From positions 682,001-746,000 of the forward strand of contig NZ_JACCAS010000001.1 in assembly GCF_013409255.1 (NCBI RefSeq): 64,000 nt of DNA, in the 5' to 3' direction. Within the stretch, counting starts at the first letter, position 1. Each line of letters starts with the position of its first letter. Source of the stretch: Paraburkholderia bryophila (lineage in GTDB: Bacteria > Pseudomonadota > Gammaproteobacteria > Burkholderiales > Burkholderiaceae). Both the position numbers and the translations under genes were made by a program. This document shows positions 43,831-53,753 of the stretch, piece by piece. The notes below the pieces were generated by a model, which worked only from the letters and a program-made list of their open reading frames with translations, did no database searches and was not told the origin of the DNA.

Positions 43831-46281
43831 TTACCGCCCCGCCACGCCCTTCAGAATCCGCGCGACACCATCCACATAGGTTGTCGTGCCGAAGCGGCTC
43901 AGCGCCGTTTGATAGCCGTTTCTGACCAGCCGGTTGCGCAGTTCGTCGTTCGAGCGCAGTTCGGCGAGCGTATCGGCGAGACCGTGCGCGTCGCCGGGCG
44001 TGCATAGCACGCCGTTCTCGTAGTCGTCGACGATCTCCAGCACGCCGCCCGCGCGCGCCGCCACCACCGGCCGCTGCGCGAGCATGCCTTCGACGATCAC
44101 GCGGCCGAACGGCTCCGGCGTGATCGACGTATGAACGACAGCGTCGACCGCGCACATGCAGGCCGCGATATCGTGCTGGAAGCCGAGAAAATGCACCCGC
44201 TCGCCCAGATTGTGGGCAGCGACGAAAGCGTGCAATTCGATCTCGTACTGGTCTTCGCCGAACAGCGGTGCGCCGACCAGCACCGCGTGCATCTGCGGAT
44301 TCAAGACCATCGCTTCGAGCAGCACGTGCTGCCCTTTCCAGCGCGCGAGGCGGCTGAACGAGCCGACCAGAAACGCGTCCTGCGGCAGATTCAGGCGCTG
44401 GCGCAGCGTGGCCTGCGGCACCGTGCGCAGCGCGTCGAACGGTGCGGCCGAGATGCCGTTGAACACCACGTCGACACGCTTTTCGTCGAACTGCGTGAGT
44501 TCGGTGAACGCGCGCGCCGACGCCGCCGAATTGGCGATCACATGCGCGAGACCGAACCGCGCGCACCACTTGATGATGGCCAGTTGCTTGCCGCCGAAAT
44601 GCTCGGGGCTGACGATATCGCGCAGATGCCACACCACCGGGCGTCGCGCGAGCTTGCCGGCGAACGCGCCGATCACCATCGCGCGCTGGGTGTTCGCGTA
44701 GATCACGTCGGCCTTACGCGCGCGTTTCGCGGTAGCACGCACGAGCGAGACCAGGCCCTTCAGCGCCTGGCCCTTCGGTAGCGAACCGCCCTGTTTGCGC
44801 ACGTGGCGCAACGCGCCCGCCTCCAGCACCTCGACGCTCGCGCCGGCTTTGGCGAGCGCCGTGCGGAACGGGCCGTCATCGAACAGTACGACCTCGATCC
44901 GCGAACGCAGCGCCTTGACGATTTCCAGCAGCGATAACTCGGCGCCGCCGAGCACGCCGCTTTGATCGACGGCCAGAATGCGCGGCGCGCCGGCCGCGGC
45001 TTCCGCCTTGTACGGCACATAGGGCGGCAGCGTCGCGGTGCGCAACGCCGGCACCGCAGCGCGTACGTGCGAGAAGAAGCGCTCGCGGAAATGCGCCGCC
45101 GAGAATTGCTCGGCGTTATGACGGCAGTCCACCGGCGAAAAACGCTTCACGTGTTCGTCGAAACGCTCCAGCGCTGCAATGATCGACTCGGCGTTCTGCT
45201 CGTCGAAGAACAGGCCGGTAGGCCGCGACTCGGACACGTCGCGCACGGTTTCGAGCGCACCGCCCTTGCCGTAGGCGATCACCGGCGTGCCGCACGCTTG
45301 CGCTTCGACCACGGAGATACCGAAGTCCTCCTCGGCGGCGAACACGAACGCCTTGGCGCGGCTCATGCGGTCCTTCAGCACCTTGAACGGCTGGTAGCCC
45401 ATGATCTCCACGTTCGGCCCCGCTTTCGCACGGATTTTCTGCATGTCGGGGCCGTCGCCGATCACGACCAGCTTGCGCTCGGGCATGCGCGCGAACGCTT
45501 CGACGATCAGGTCGATCTTCTTGTACGGCACCATTCGCGAGGCAGTCAGATAGAAATCTTCCTTGTCGGTGCAGAGCGAAAAAGCCTCTACGTCCACCGG
45601 CGGAAAGATCACCTGCGCGTCGCGCTGATAAAGCTTCTTGATGCGTCGCGCGATGAATTCCGAGTTGGCGACAAAGCCATCCACCGAATTCGACGTGCGG
45701 ATATCCCAGTTACGGATGTAATGCAGAATCAGCCGCGCCATGGCCGACTTCGGCCCGTTGGTCAGCTTCGACTGCTGCAGATACTGATGCTGCAAATCCC
45801 ACGCGTAACGGATTGGCGAATGCACGTAACTGATATGCACCTGGTCGGGCCCGGTCAGAATGCCCTTGGCCACCGCGTGGCTGCTCGAAATCACCACGTC
45901 GTACGCGGACACGTCGAGCTGTTCGATCGCGAGCGGCATCAGCGGCAGATAGGTGCGGTATTTGGTGCGCGCGAGCGGCAGTTTCTGGATGAACGAGGTC
46001 GTGACCCGCTTGCCGCGCAGAAAGCTGCGGTCGTCGAGAAAATCGACCAGGCTGAACAGATCCGCATCCGGAAAGCACGCGACGATCTGCTCCAGCACCT
46101 TCTCGGCGCCGGCATAAGTCACGAGCCAGTCGTGCACGATCGCCACGCGTACGGTTTTATCGGCGCGCAACGCGGCGCGACGCGGCGGCGCCTGCACACC
46201 GGGTACGCTGGTGAGTTCGGCCAGTGCGCTACGCGTCGCGGGTCGCAGCACGGCTTCTTCTTCAAGGACTTCGTGGTTCAT
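43831..46281 (-). CDS. Tandem-domain glycosyltransferase (two GT4 domains)
   Basis: The protein has 816 residues from ATG 46281, which overlaps the flippase stop by 4 nt (ATGA). Two complete GT-B/GT4 modules follow one another: about residues 60-415, with the donor-site EEDFGISVVEAQACGTPV, and about 430-800, with EPFGRVIVEGMLAQRPVV. It probably adds two sugars to the lipid-linked repeat unit at the cytoplasmic face. Position and shape correspond to the long glycosyltransferase of the second cepacian cluster (bceR). The longer frame upstream overlaps the flippase gene and is not used. Confidence 0.88.
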   Translation of the reverse strand: MNHEVLEEEAVLRPATRSALAELTSVPGVQAPPRRAALRADKTVRVAIVHDWLVTYAGAEKVLEQIVACFPDADLFSLVDFLDDRSFLRGKRVTTSFIQKLPLARTKYRTYLPLMPLAIEQLDVSAYDVVISSSHAVAKGILTGPDQVHISYVHSPIRYAWDLQHQYLQQSKLTNGPKSAMARLILHYIRNWDIRTSNSVDGFVANSEFIARRIKKLYQRDAQVIFPPVDVEAFSLCTDKEDFYLTASRMVPYKKIDLIVEAFARMPERKLVVIGDGPDMQKIRAKAGPNVEIMGYQPFKVLKDRMSRAKAFVFAAEEDFGISVVEAQACGTPVIAYGKGGALETVRDVSESRPTGLFFDEQNAESIIAALERFDEHVKRFSPVDCRHNAEQFSAAHFRERFFSHVRAAVPALRTATLPPYVPYKAEAAAGAPRILAVDQSGVLGGAELSLLEIVKALRSRIEVVLFDDGPFRTALAKAGASVEVLEAGALRHVRKQGGSLPKGQALKGLVSLVRATAKRARKADVIYANTQRAMVIGAFAGKLARRPVVWHLRDIVSPEHFGGKQLAIIKWCARFGLAHVIANSAASARAFTELTQFDEKRVDVVFNGISAAPFDALRTVPQATLRQRLNLPQDAFLVGSFSRLARWKGQHVLLEAMVLNPQMHAVLVGAPLFGEDQYEIELHAFVAAHNLGERVHFLGFQHDIAACMCAVDAVVHTSITPEPFGRVIVEGMLAQRPVVAARAGGVLEIVDDYENGVLCTPGDAHGLADTLAELRSNDELRNRLVRNGYQTALSRFGTTTYVDGVARILKGVAGR

Positions 46282-47744
46282 GCGCTTTTCCTCGGATTCA
46301 GTCGCAACAGCAGTGAACGCGCAAGATCGCGCAAAGCGGGGGTCATCGTGAACGACCAGGCGAGATTCGCGCCGACCATCAGCAGGCCGGCCACGATCGC
46401 CAGCGCGAGACCCGGCAGAAAACTGGCGAGCCACAGGCTGGCCAGCAGAAACGCGAGGTGGGCGAGCATGTCGAGCGCGATCTGGCGCGCGCGAATCGCG
46501 GCGAAATGCAGCAGCACCGCGTAGTCGAACAGCGCGCGGCCGGCTACCGCAACCGCCGCGCCGGTCAGACCGAAGTGCGAGATGCCGAACCACAATGCCG
46601 CCGCAAACAAGGGCAATTCGAACAAACCGACTCGCGCGGCAGTCGCCGGATGAATCTGCGACTGGATCAGAATCCGCGTCACGTTCGCCTGCCCCACGAG
46701 CCACACGGCAATGATCATGATCCGGCCCACCGGCGCGGCGACGTTAGCGATCTCATTGCCGACCCACAGATGCAGGAACGGATCGAGCACCAGCATCGCG
46801 ACCAGCGCGACCGGCGTGAACACGCCGTTGAGAAATTCGAGCGACTGCTGCGTGATGGTGTCGGCGTCGGCGCGACCCACGGCGGACAAACGCGGAAACA
46901 GCGTGCGCACCAGCGCGGTCGGCACGATATTGAGCCGCGTCACGAGGTTCTGCGGCACCGTGTAATACGTGACGAAGCGCGCGCCGAGACTCGTGCCGAG
47001 CATCACGCGGTCGAGCGAGTCGGCGACCATCGTGGTGACGCTCGCAATCAGCATCCAGCCGCCGAAGTTGAACAGCCCCTTCGCGACACCGAATTGCGGC
47101 GCCCGAATACTGCGGATCTCCAGCACCTTCAGCGCGGAACGACCCAGCATCAGCGCCGCCAGAATCCGCGCGAAAACGGCGGCTGCCAGCACGTTCTGCA
47201 AGGTCGCACCGAGCCACAGCGCGGCGCCCAGCGGCAGCAACTGAAACAGGAACGTGCCGATAGTCTGATTGGTGTTGTACACACCGAAGCGCTCCGCGCC
47301 GTTGATCGCGCCGGCAAACACCCACGAGACATTGGCAATTGGAATCGCCACCGCGAGCCACGGCAGCGCCATATACACCTCGTGCTGCAACTCGGGCGAC
47401 ACCTTGGTGAAATACGCGGTGTACAGAAACGCGCCGAAATAGATGATCAAGCCGCCGATCACGCCGGTCGCCAGATTGAGCCACGTCGCGCTCCAGAACA
47501 CGCGCACGCACTCGTCCTTGTCGCCGGACGCCCGCGCCTTCGAGATGTGATTCTGCGCGGCCATGCTCATGCCGAGATCGAGAATCCCGAAATAGCCGAT
47601 CAGCGTCCACACGAGACTGATCACGCCGTAGCGCTCGACGCCGAGCAGCTTGATATACGACGGCACGGTCACGAGCGAGACGAAAGTCGGCAGCACCAGC
47701 CCGAAGAAATTGATCGCTACGTTCTTGAGAATGCCTTTGTCCAT
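46278..47744 (-). CDS. Wzx-type polysaccharide flippase
   Basis: This 488-residue protein has about 12-14 membrane segments. It belongs to the MATE/Wzx-like polysaccharide transporter group (NFFGLVLPTFVSLVTVPSYI start; AAQNHISKARASGD). It flips undecaprenyl-linked repeat units to the periplasm for the Wzy polymerase. It overlaps the tandem glycosyltransferase gene by ATGA. It corresponds to the flippase position of the cepacian locus (bceQ). Confidence 0.87.
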   Translation of the reverse strand: MDKGILKNVAINFFGLVLPTFVSLVTVPSYIKLLGVERYGVISLVWTLIGYFGILDLGMSMAAQNHISKARASGDKDECVRVFWSATWLNLATGVIGGLIIYFGAFLYTAYFTKVSPELQHEVYMALPWLAVAIPIANVSWVFAGAINGAERFGVYNTNQTIGTFLFQLLPLGAALWLGATLQNVLAAAVFARILAALMLGRSALKVLEIRSIRAPQFGVAKGLFNFGGWMLIASVTTMVADSLDRVMLGTSLGARFVTYYTVPQNLVTRLNIVPTALVRTLFPRLSAVGRADADTITQQSLEFLNGVFTPVALVAMLVLDPFLHLWVGNEIANVAAPVGRIMIIAVWLVGQANVTRILIQSQIHPATAARVGLFELPLFAAALWFGISHFGLTGAAVAVAGRALFDYAVLLHFAAIRARQIALDMLAHLAFLLASLWLASFLPGLALAIVAGLLMVGANLAWSFTMTPALRDLARSLLLRLNPRKSA

Positions 47745-47799
47745 CGGATGCCCTGGTTTTGACTGCGGTTGCTGAAGCGCGCCTGAAACGGCGTGTGTT

Positions 47800-50001
47800 T
47801 CAAGGTTTCCACCGATACATCATGACTTTGCCGCGCGCGTCTTCTTCGACGAACACGAGGTATTCGCCATCGGCGCGCTTCGCGGCGCTGATGCCGTTGG
47901 GCACGTCGACCCAGCCGGACGCGCGGCCCACTTCGGGACCCGGCCGGATCACGCCGACTTCCTTGCCGCTGTCCTTGTCCCACACGTGCACCGCGCCGAC
48001 CGGTTCGACGCCGAACAGGTATTGCCCTTCGACGGTCAGCCCGATGATCGTGGCGATGGGTTTGCTCTGCGTCTGCCACGGCAGCGTGATCGAATAACGC
48101 TGCACCGGATTGCCGCTCGACCATTTGTCGTAGCGCACCAGCACGCGGCCCACTTCCTTCCAGAAGCCGCGATCGACCGGCGTGTCCGGCGTGTAACCGG
48201 TCACGTACATGGTGTCGGTGGCCGGTTCGTAAATCGCGCGATGCAGTTCCGTGAACGGCGGCGGCACCGGGTACTGCGTCAGGTTCGAATACGAGTAGAC
48301 CGGGTTGCCCTTCGCATCGAGACCGCCGAAACGGAAGCGATAAATGCCCTTGCTGTCGCGCGTGCGCCAGATATCGCCGGCGCTATCCACCCACCAACCC
48401 CAACCGCCCGCGAGCTTCGTGCCGCTCGTGTTGAGCGTGAATTCGTCGGTGTTGAACTTGCCGTCGCCGTTCGCATCGCGCCAGATCCAGTCGCCGCCCG
48501 GCGGCGCATTCGGCACCTTCGCGACCGCGCGTTCACGTCCGGCGATGAAGCCCGACGGAATCGCCGTCTCGCCGTCGTGCTGCGGATCGAAGCGATAGAT
48601 CTTCAGATGGTCCGCGTACATGTCCGTCAGATACAGGAACGTGCGGCCCTTCAACTGACGGGCGATCGGCAGGCCCGGATACTGATCGGTGTGAAACACC
48701 GGATCGTCTGGATACTTGAAACGGTTCGACAGAAAGCCTGCATATTTCCAGTCCTGCCCGGCGGGCTTCGACAGATCGAGTTCGAAACGCTTGTTGCCGG
48801 TATAGACGCTGTCGGGGCGCGCCGGATCGATCCACGCACCGTCGACGAACAGTAGCCCTTGCACCTGCCAGTTGCGCTTGCCGTCCGCTGCGTAGCTTTC
48901 GAGCGTCGCGCCGAGGCCGGCCCCGATCGGGTCGTAGCGCGGCCCGATGCCGTTGGTCGATACATAGACGTTGCCGCGCGCATCCACGCCCACGCCGGTC
49001 AGTCCGTTGAAGCGCTGCGGCCCGGGTTTGCCGGCGACGCCGCTGAAGATCCCGCCGCGCTCGCCGAGCGAGCCCGACTCCGCATAGCGGCCATTGCTTT
49101 TGCTGAAGAACAGCACCTGCTGACGCGGGCCGTTGTCGGCGATCAGCAGGCGGCCTTGCGCGTCGACGGCAATGTCGACGGCCACCGTGTCGGCCGGCAA
49201 CGTCAGCGTCTCGTCGATGCGCTTGCCCGCGGACGTGTAGTGCTCGACGTGCGGCGCGCGATCGTTGCGCGTGCCGCTCAAGACCCACAGCGTGCCGTCG
49301 GGCGCGAGTGCAATGCGGCCCGGTTCGTGCACGCTCCAGGTGGTTTTCTGTTGCATCGATTCGGCGTCGTACACCTCGATGCGATCGCGCGCGGTGTTGG
49401 CCGCGTAGAGCGTGCTGTCGTTCGCCGCCAGGCCGCCGATCTCCGCGCTCGTGCCGGTCGGCACTTCGTTCATCATCAGGAAACCGGCCGCCAGTTGCGC
49501 GTGCGGATCCGCGGCCTTCGCGGCGGGCTGGAACGGCGCGGCGAGCTTCGGGTCGGCAATCTGCCGCCGCGAAATGCCGAACCACTGCTTGCCCTTCTCC
49601 GGCCAGACGCCCTGCTCGACCAGCCGCCCTTTTTCATTGCCGACGCCGATCGCGACGAACGCATACTTGCGGTTCACCGCGATCGCGCTGCCGCCGCTAT
49701 TGCCCCAGCCGTGCGTGCCGCCCGCGAAGCCGAGCATCTTGCCGTTCTGATAAACGCTCGCTTCAGCGCCGCTTTCGTCCCACGGTGCGTTCGTATAGAC
49801 CTTGCCGTCGGGCGCGACCGCGATCGCGGTGATGTTGATCTGCGCCCAGGTGCCGTCGCCGAAACCGAAGGTATTGCCGATCCATGAGGTCTTCGCGTTC
49901 AACGCGGTTTCCGCGCCGGCCGTGACGCTGAGCGATGCCGCGGCGAATCCGGTGGCACAGGCGAGCACAGCGAACCAGCTTTTGAACGTGAAACGGCGCA
50001 A
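47800..50001 (-). CDS. Exported beta-propeller (NHL-like) protein of the exopolysaccharide locus
   Basis: The protein has 733 residues from TTG 50001, which follows a strong GGAGGAAA at 6 nt; no ATG exists in the first part of the frame, so TTG is the start. A signal peptide (RRFTFKSWFAVLACATGF...AGA) is followed by repeated APDGKVY, APDGTLW, DAQGRLLIADNGP and DARGNVYVS segments, typical of NHL or SMP-30-like propeller blades. It is therefore periplasmic or secreted. It ends 56 bp before the flippase gene. The function is unknown; polysaccharide binding, modification or lyase activity is possible. Confidence 0.75.
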   Translation of the reverse strand: MRRFTFKSWFAVLACATGFAAASLSVTAGAETALNAKTSWIGNTFGFGDGTWAQINITAIAVAPDGKVYTNAPWDESGAEASVYQNGKMLGFAGGTHGWGNSGGSAIAVNRKYAFVAIGVGNEKGRLVEQGVWPEKGKQWFGISRRQIADPKLAAPFQPAAKAADPHAQLAAGFLMMNEVPTGTSAEIGGLAANDSTLYAANTARDRIEVYDAESMQQKTTWSVHEPGRIALAPDGTLWVLSGTRNDRAPHVEHYTSAGKRIDETLTLPADTVAVDIAVDAQGRLLIADNGPRQQVLFFSKSNGRYAESGSLGERGGIFSGVAGKPGPQRFNGLTGVGVDARGNVYVSTNGIGPRYDPIGAGLGATLESYAADGKRNWQVQGLLFVDGAWIDPARPDSVYTGNKRFELDLSKPAGQDWKYAGFLSNRFKYPDDPVFHTDQYPGLPIARQLKGRTFLYLTDMYADHLKIYRFDPQHDGETAIPSGFIAGRERAVAKVPNAPPGGDWIWRDANGDGKFNTDEFTLNTSGTKLAGGWGWWVDSAGDIWRTRDSKGIYRFRFGGLDAKGNPVYSYSNLTQYPVPPPFTELHRAIYEPATDTMYVTGYTPDTPVDRGFWKEVGRVLVRYDKWSSGNPVQRYSITLPWQTQSKPIATIIGLTVEGQYLFGVEPVGAVHVWDKDSGKEVGVIRPGPEVGRASGWVDVPNGISAAKRADGEYLVFVEEDARGKVMMYRWKP

Positions 50002-50289
50002 GGTATTTCCTCCAGTCAGCGCGGCGCCGCGCGCGGACCTACGCCCGCGCGGGCAACGAAAGAAGCAGAACAAGAACGTGAGACCGGGTCGTGCCATCCG
50101 GCACGCAAGCGAAACAGCAGGACAACGTGAGCAGAGCAACGCGGTGGATTGCCGTGAACGGTCTGCGCGTGCGGCGCACGCGTCTTCCTTCGCCACCCAA
50201 TCCGCACGGCTCACATTACGCGGAAAAAACCTCGCGACGAAAATCGAAAATAATTCAAAAATATTCGACGCTTCAAGCATCCTGAAAGA

Positions 50290-50309
50290 AATCGATTTAA
50301 AAATCGATT
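50290..50309. promoter_or_regulatory. Repeated palindromic AATCGATT pair
   Basis: Two copies of the self-complementary octamer AATCGATT are separated by 4 bp in the divergent promoter region. It is a candidate operator for a symmetric DNA-binding protein. Confidence 0.4.
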
Positions 50310-50318
50310 AACCGGAAA

Positions 50319-50501
50319 TTAACCGCACCGCACCTCTTCATCCGCACGTTGCGATTCATCTTTACCGATGCCATGGCACGGCAGGCTGCACTTATTACGC
50401 GCTGCTTCATCGGCGCGACAAGCCTGAACACAAGCATAAAAATCCATTGCGAATGGATAACGAAACACCCTGTTGCAAACTGATTCATTTATCCAATTCA
50501 T
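50319..50501 (-). CDS. Possible small cysteine-rich protein with twin CX3C
   Basis: The frame encodes 60 residues, or 42 from an internal ATG at 50447. The core reads CVQAC-x9-CSLPC, a twin CX3C pattern that could form a helical hairpin with two disulfides. There is no convincing ribosome-binding site and third-position GC is low for this genome, so it may not be expressed. It has no signal peptide that I can define. Confidence 0.3.
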   Translation of the reverse strand: MNWINESVCNRVFRYPFAMDFYACVQACRADEAARNKCSLPCHGIGKDESQRADEEVRCG

Positions 50502-50529
50502 TCCCGTTTTTTCGCGATTTTCTTTTCCC
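50494..50529 (+). promoter_or_regulatory. AT-rich element upstream of the second acyltransferase gene
   Basis: CAATTCATTCC, then N2, then TTTTTTCGCGATTTTCTTT, about 97 bp before ATG 50625. It closely matches 42226-42261. Confidence 0.5.
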
Positions 50530-50624
50530 TAGAATCAATTGCACTTTCGTTGCGACGCGAAGCGGGCGTGCCTGCGCTGTGCCGACCCTCGCGCGGCTTC
50601 CCCGCTTCACACCATGGACGGTTC

Positions 50625-51737
50625 ATGACTGCTAGCGCACTGCCCTCAGCACCCTCTCACTCTCGCCGCATCGTGCAGCTCGATGGCCTGCGCGCCATCG
50701 CGGTGCTCGCCGTGTTCGCGCAGCACGCCTTAAAAGCGCCGCTGTGGATGGGCGTCGATCTGTTTTTCGTTCTAAGCGGTTTTCTGATCACCGGCATCCT
50801 GCTCGAGCGCAAGGCGCGCCAGCAGTCGTATTTCGGCTATTTCTACGCACGCCGGGCGCGCCGCATCCTGCCGCCTTATGTGCTGCTGATGGTGGTGTCG
50901 TCGGTCCTGTTCGGCTTCGGCTGGGCGCAGCACTGGCAGTGGTATGCATTCTTCGCGACCAATATCGGCGACGCGCTCAATCAGAGCGGTCACGACAGCC
51001 TGAATGTGCTGTGGTCGCTGGCGGTCGAAGAGCAGTTCTATATCTTCTGGCCGTTCGTGATCCTGCTGCTGCCCGAGCGTGTGCTCGGCTACGTGGCGGC
51101 CGCACTGATCGTGCTGGTGCCGCTGCTGCGCGGGTTCGCCACGCCGTGGTTCGATTCGTTCTGGCCGATCTATTACCTGACGCCGTTCCGCATGGACCTG
51201 CTCGCGGCCGGCGCGTTGCTGGCGGTCGCCGTGCGACGCGATCGCGATGCGCTCGAACCGTACAAGGGTCTCGCCGTGCTTGGGTTTTTCGCGGCGCTCG
51301 CCGTGCTGGCCTGGCTGCACTTGCACTACCCGCGGTTTCGCGCGGCGAATACGCCGCTGTCGAACGCCGGGCTCTATAGCGTTTCGCTGGTGCTGTGCAC
51401 GTCGGTCGTGGTGATCGCGTTGCAGAGCAAGGGCATCGTCAAGCGGCTGTTGTGTAATCCCGTGCTGGTCTATATCGGCACGATCAGCTACACGATCTAT
51501 CTGATTCATCTGAGCGTGCTGTACATGCTGTGGCCGCTGCAGCTCAACCGTTTTCTGACCGCCGCACTGGCGCTCGCGATCACGCTCGTCTACGCCAGCA
51601 TCACGTGGTTCGCGTTCGAGAAGCGGCTGATTTTCGGCGCGGCGAACGGCCACGCGCCGGCGCCGGCAGGTGGCGCGTCCGGTGTCGGTTCCGGCGTGAC
51701 CGGGGCCGCGCCGGGTGCGCCGCAAAGCCGCGCATGA
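50625..51737 (+). CDS. Membrane acyltransferase (OafA/YrhL family)
   Basis: The protein has 370 residues from ATG 50625, with about 10 membrane segments and the acyltransferase-3 signature IVQLDGLRAIAVLAVFAQHA. ARRARRILPPYV is the usual conserved arginine region. It is expected to O-acylate the exopolysaccharide. The last residues are disordered, rich in Gly, Ala and Pro. It overlaps the SGNH hydrolase gene by ATGA, so the two are translationally coupled, perhaps as a donor/transfer pair. Confidence 0.87.
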   Translation: MTASALPSAPSHSRRIVQLDGLRAIAVLAVFAQHALKAPLWMGVDLFFVLSGFLITGILLERKARQQSYFGYFYARRARRILPPYVLLMVVSSVLFGFGWAQHWQWYAFFATNIGDALNQSGHDSLNVLWSLAVEEQFYIFWPFVILLLPERVLGYVAAALIVLVPLLRGFATPWFDSFWPIYYLTPFRMDLLAAGALLAVAVRRDRDALEPYKGLAVLGFFAALAVLAWLHLHYPRFRAANTPLSNAGLYSVSLVLCTSVVVIALQSKGIVKRLLCNPVLVYIGTISYTIYLIHLSVLYMLWPLQLNRFLTAALALAITLVYASITWFAFEKRLIFGAANGHAPAPAGGASGVGSGVTGAAPGAPQSRA

Positions 51738-52534
51738 GTCGCCGCGCAGGGTTTGCCGCGATCGCGTGGACGTGGATGCGGATGCAGCCGTGGTCCGCTG
51801 TGGCGACGCTGGCCTGCGTGACCTTGATGGCTCACGCTAACCGCGCCGATGCAGCGCAAGCCTCATCCGCGACGCTGCCCGCCAAGGCCGCGCAGACGCA
51901 GGTACTGATCGAAGCCTACGGCGATTCGACCACGCTCGGCATCACCTGCAGCGACGGCCACTGCGGTCCGCAGTCGCGCAACGCCGTCTCGTATCTGCAG
52001 GACGATTTGCAGGCGCGCGTCGGCGAGCGGGTCCTCGTCACGAACTACGGCGTGGGCGGCACGATGGCCACCCAGTTGCGCGACGGCACCGGCAATCGCC
52101 GCGCCGGTCCGACTGCCGGTCTGCCGTGGCAGACGCGTTTGGCCACGTCGCCCGCGCAGATCGTGCTGATCAATTACGGCATCAACGAAGTCATGCAGAA
52201 CCAGACGCCCGAGCAGTTCTACGCGGCCGAAACGGCGCTCGTGACAAGCGCCCGCGCGCTCGGCAAGCAACCGGTTCTGCAGACCTCGAACCCGATGCCC
52301 GACAACCGTCTCAATGCACGGCTCGCCGCGATGGTCGCGATGACGCGCCGGGTGGCCGCCGAACAGCAGGTGCCGCTGGTCGACCAGTTCGCGTACGTGA
52401 GCAGCTTGCCGGACTGGAAGACGCTGATGTCCGACGGCGCGCACCCGAAGCCGGACCTGTACCGCCTGAAGGCGGAACAGGATTGCCGCGTCGTCGAACC
52501 GATGGTGCGGCGACTGCTGGACGGCACACGTTGA
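51734..52534 (+). CDS. SGNH/GDSL hydrolase-like exported esterase or acyltransferase
   Basis: The protein has 266 residues with an N-terminal signal or anchor segment (to about residue 40). Block I is AYGDSTTLG, where the serine nucleophile follows GD, block III is NYGINEVMQN and block V is DGAHPKP, the Asp-x-x-His of the catalytic triad. SGNH proteins next to acyltransferase-3 genes often complete periplasmic O-acetylation or remove acyl groups. Here it overlaps the acyltransferase gene by 4 nt. Confidence 0.8.
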   Translation: MSRRAGFAAIAWTWMRMQPWSAVATLACVTLMAHANRADAAQASSATLPAKAAQTQVLIEAYGDSTTLGITCSDGHCGPQSRNAVSYLQDDLQARVGERVLVTNYGVGGTMATQLRDGTGNRRAGPTAGLPWQTRLATSPAQIVLINYGINEVMQNQTPEQFYAAETALVTSARALGKQPVLQTSNPMPDNRLNARLAAMVAMTRRVAAEQQVPLVDQFAYVSSLPDWKTLMSDGAHPKPDLYRLKAEQDCRVVEPMVRRLLDGTR

Positions 52535-52605
52535 GGCATTTTTTCAGGTCGATGCGCCTTACCGGGCGCGAGTGTTGATTGTTTTTTCTCTTTTACCAAT
52601 ATTGA

Positions 52606-53658
<1,053 letters not shown>

Positions 53659-53668
53659 GTTGATGCGA

Positions 53669-53702
53669 AGGCGGGCTCACTGCATCAGCAGGGAGCCCGC
53701 CT
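53669..53702. terminator. Hairpin between convergent bceN and bceK
   Basis: AGGCGGGCTC and GAGCCCGCCT form a 10-bp perfect stem enclosing an inner CTGC/GCAG stem. There is no T-run on either side, so it may be a shared 3' hairpin rather than a classic terminator. Confidence 0.5.
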
Positions 53703-53753
53703 GGATGCGGCAGCCGGGCCGCCTAAGCGCCCCGCCATCGCTTCACGTCCCCC

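Larger units (their letters stand above)
50002..50624. other. Divergent promoter region
   Basis: This 623-bp AT-rich gap lies between the propeller gene and the second acyltransferase gene. It contains paired AATCGATT motifs (50290-50309), a possible small cysteine-rich frame (50319-50501) and the shared AT-rich promoter element (50494-50529) with TAGAAT as a likely -10 at 50530-50535. Confidence 0.6.

Noticed and set aside
46282..46704. N-terminal extension of the tandem glycosyltransferase
   Set aside because: It overlaps the flippase gene in another frame and is Arg/Ala-rich shadow sequence; ATG 46281 gives a 4-nt coupled overlap.
50374..50390. Sigma-54-like sequence TGGCACG...TGCA upstream of the second acyltransferase gene
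   Set aside because: The GG and GC pairs are 11 bp apart instead of the required 10, and no NtrC-like site is nearby.
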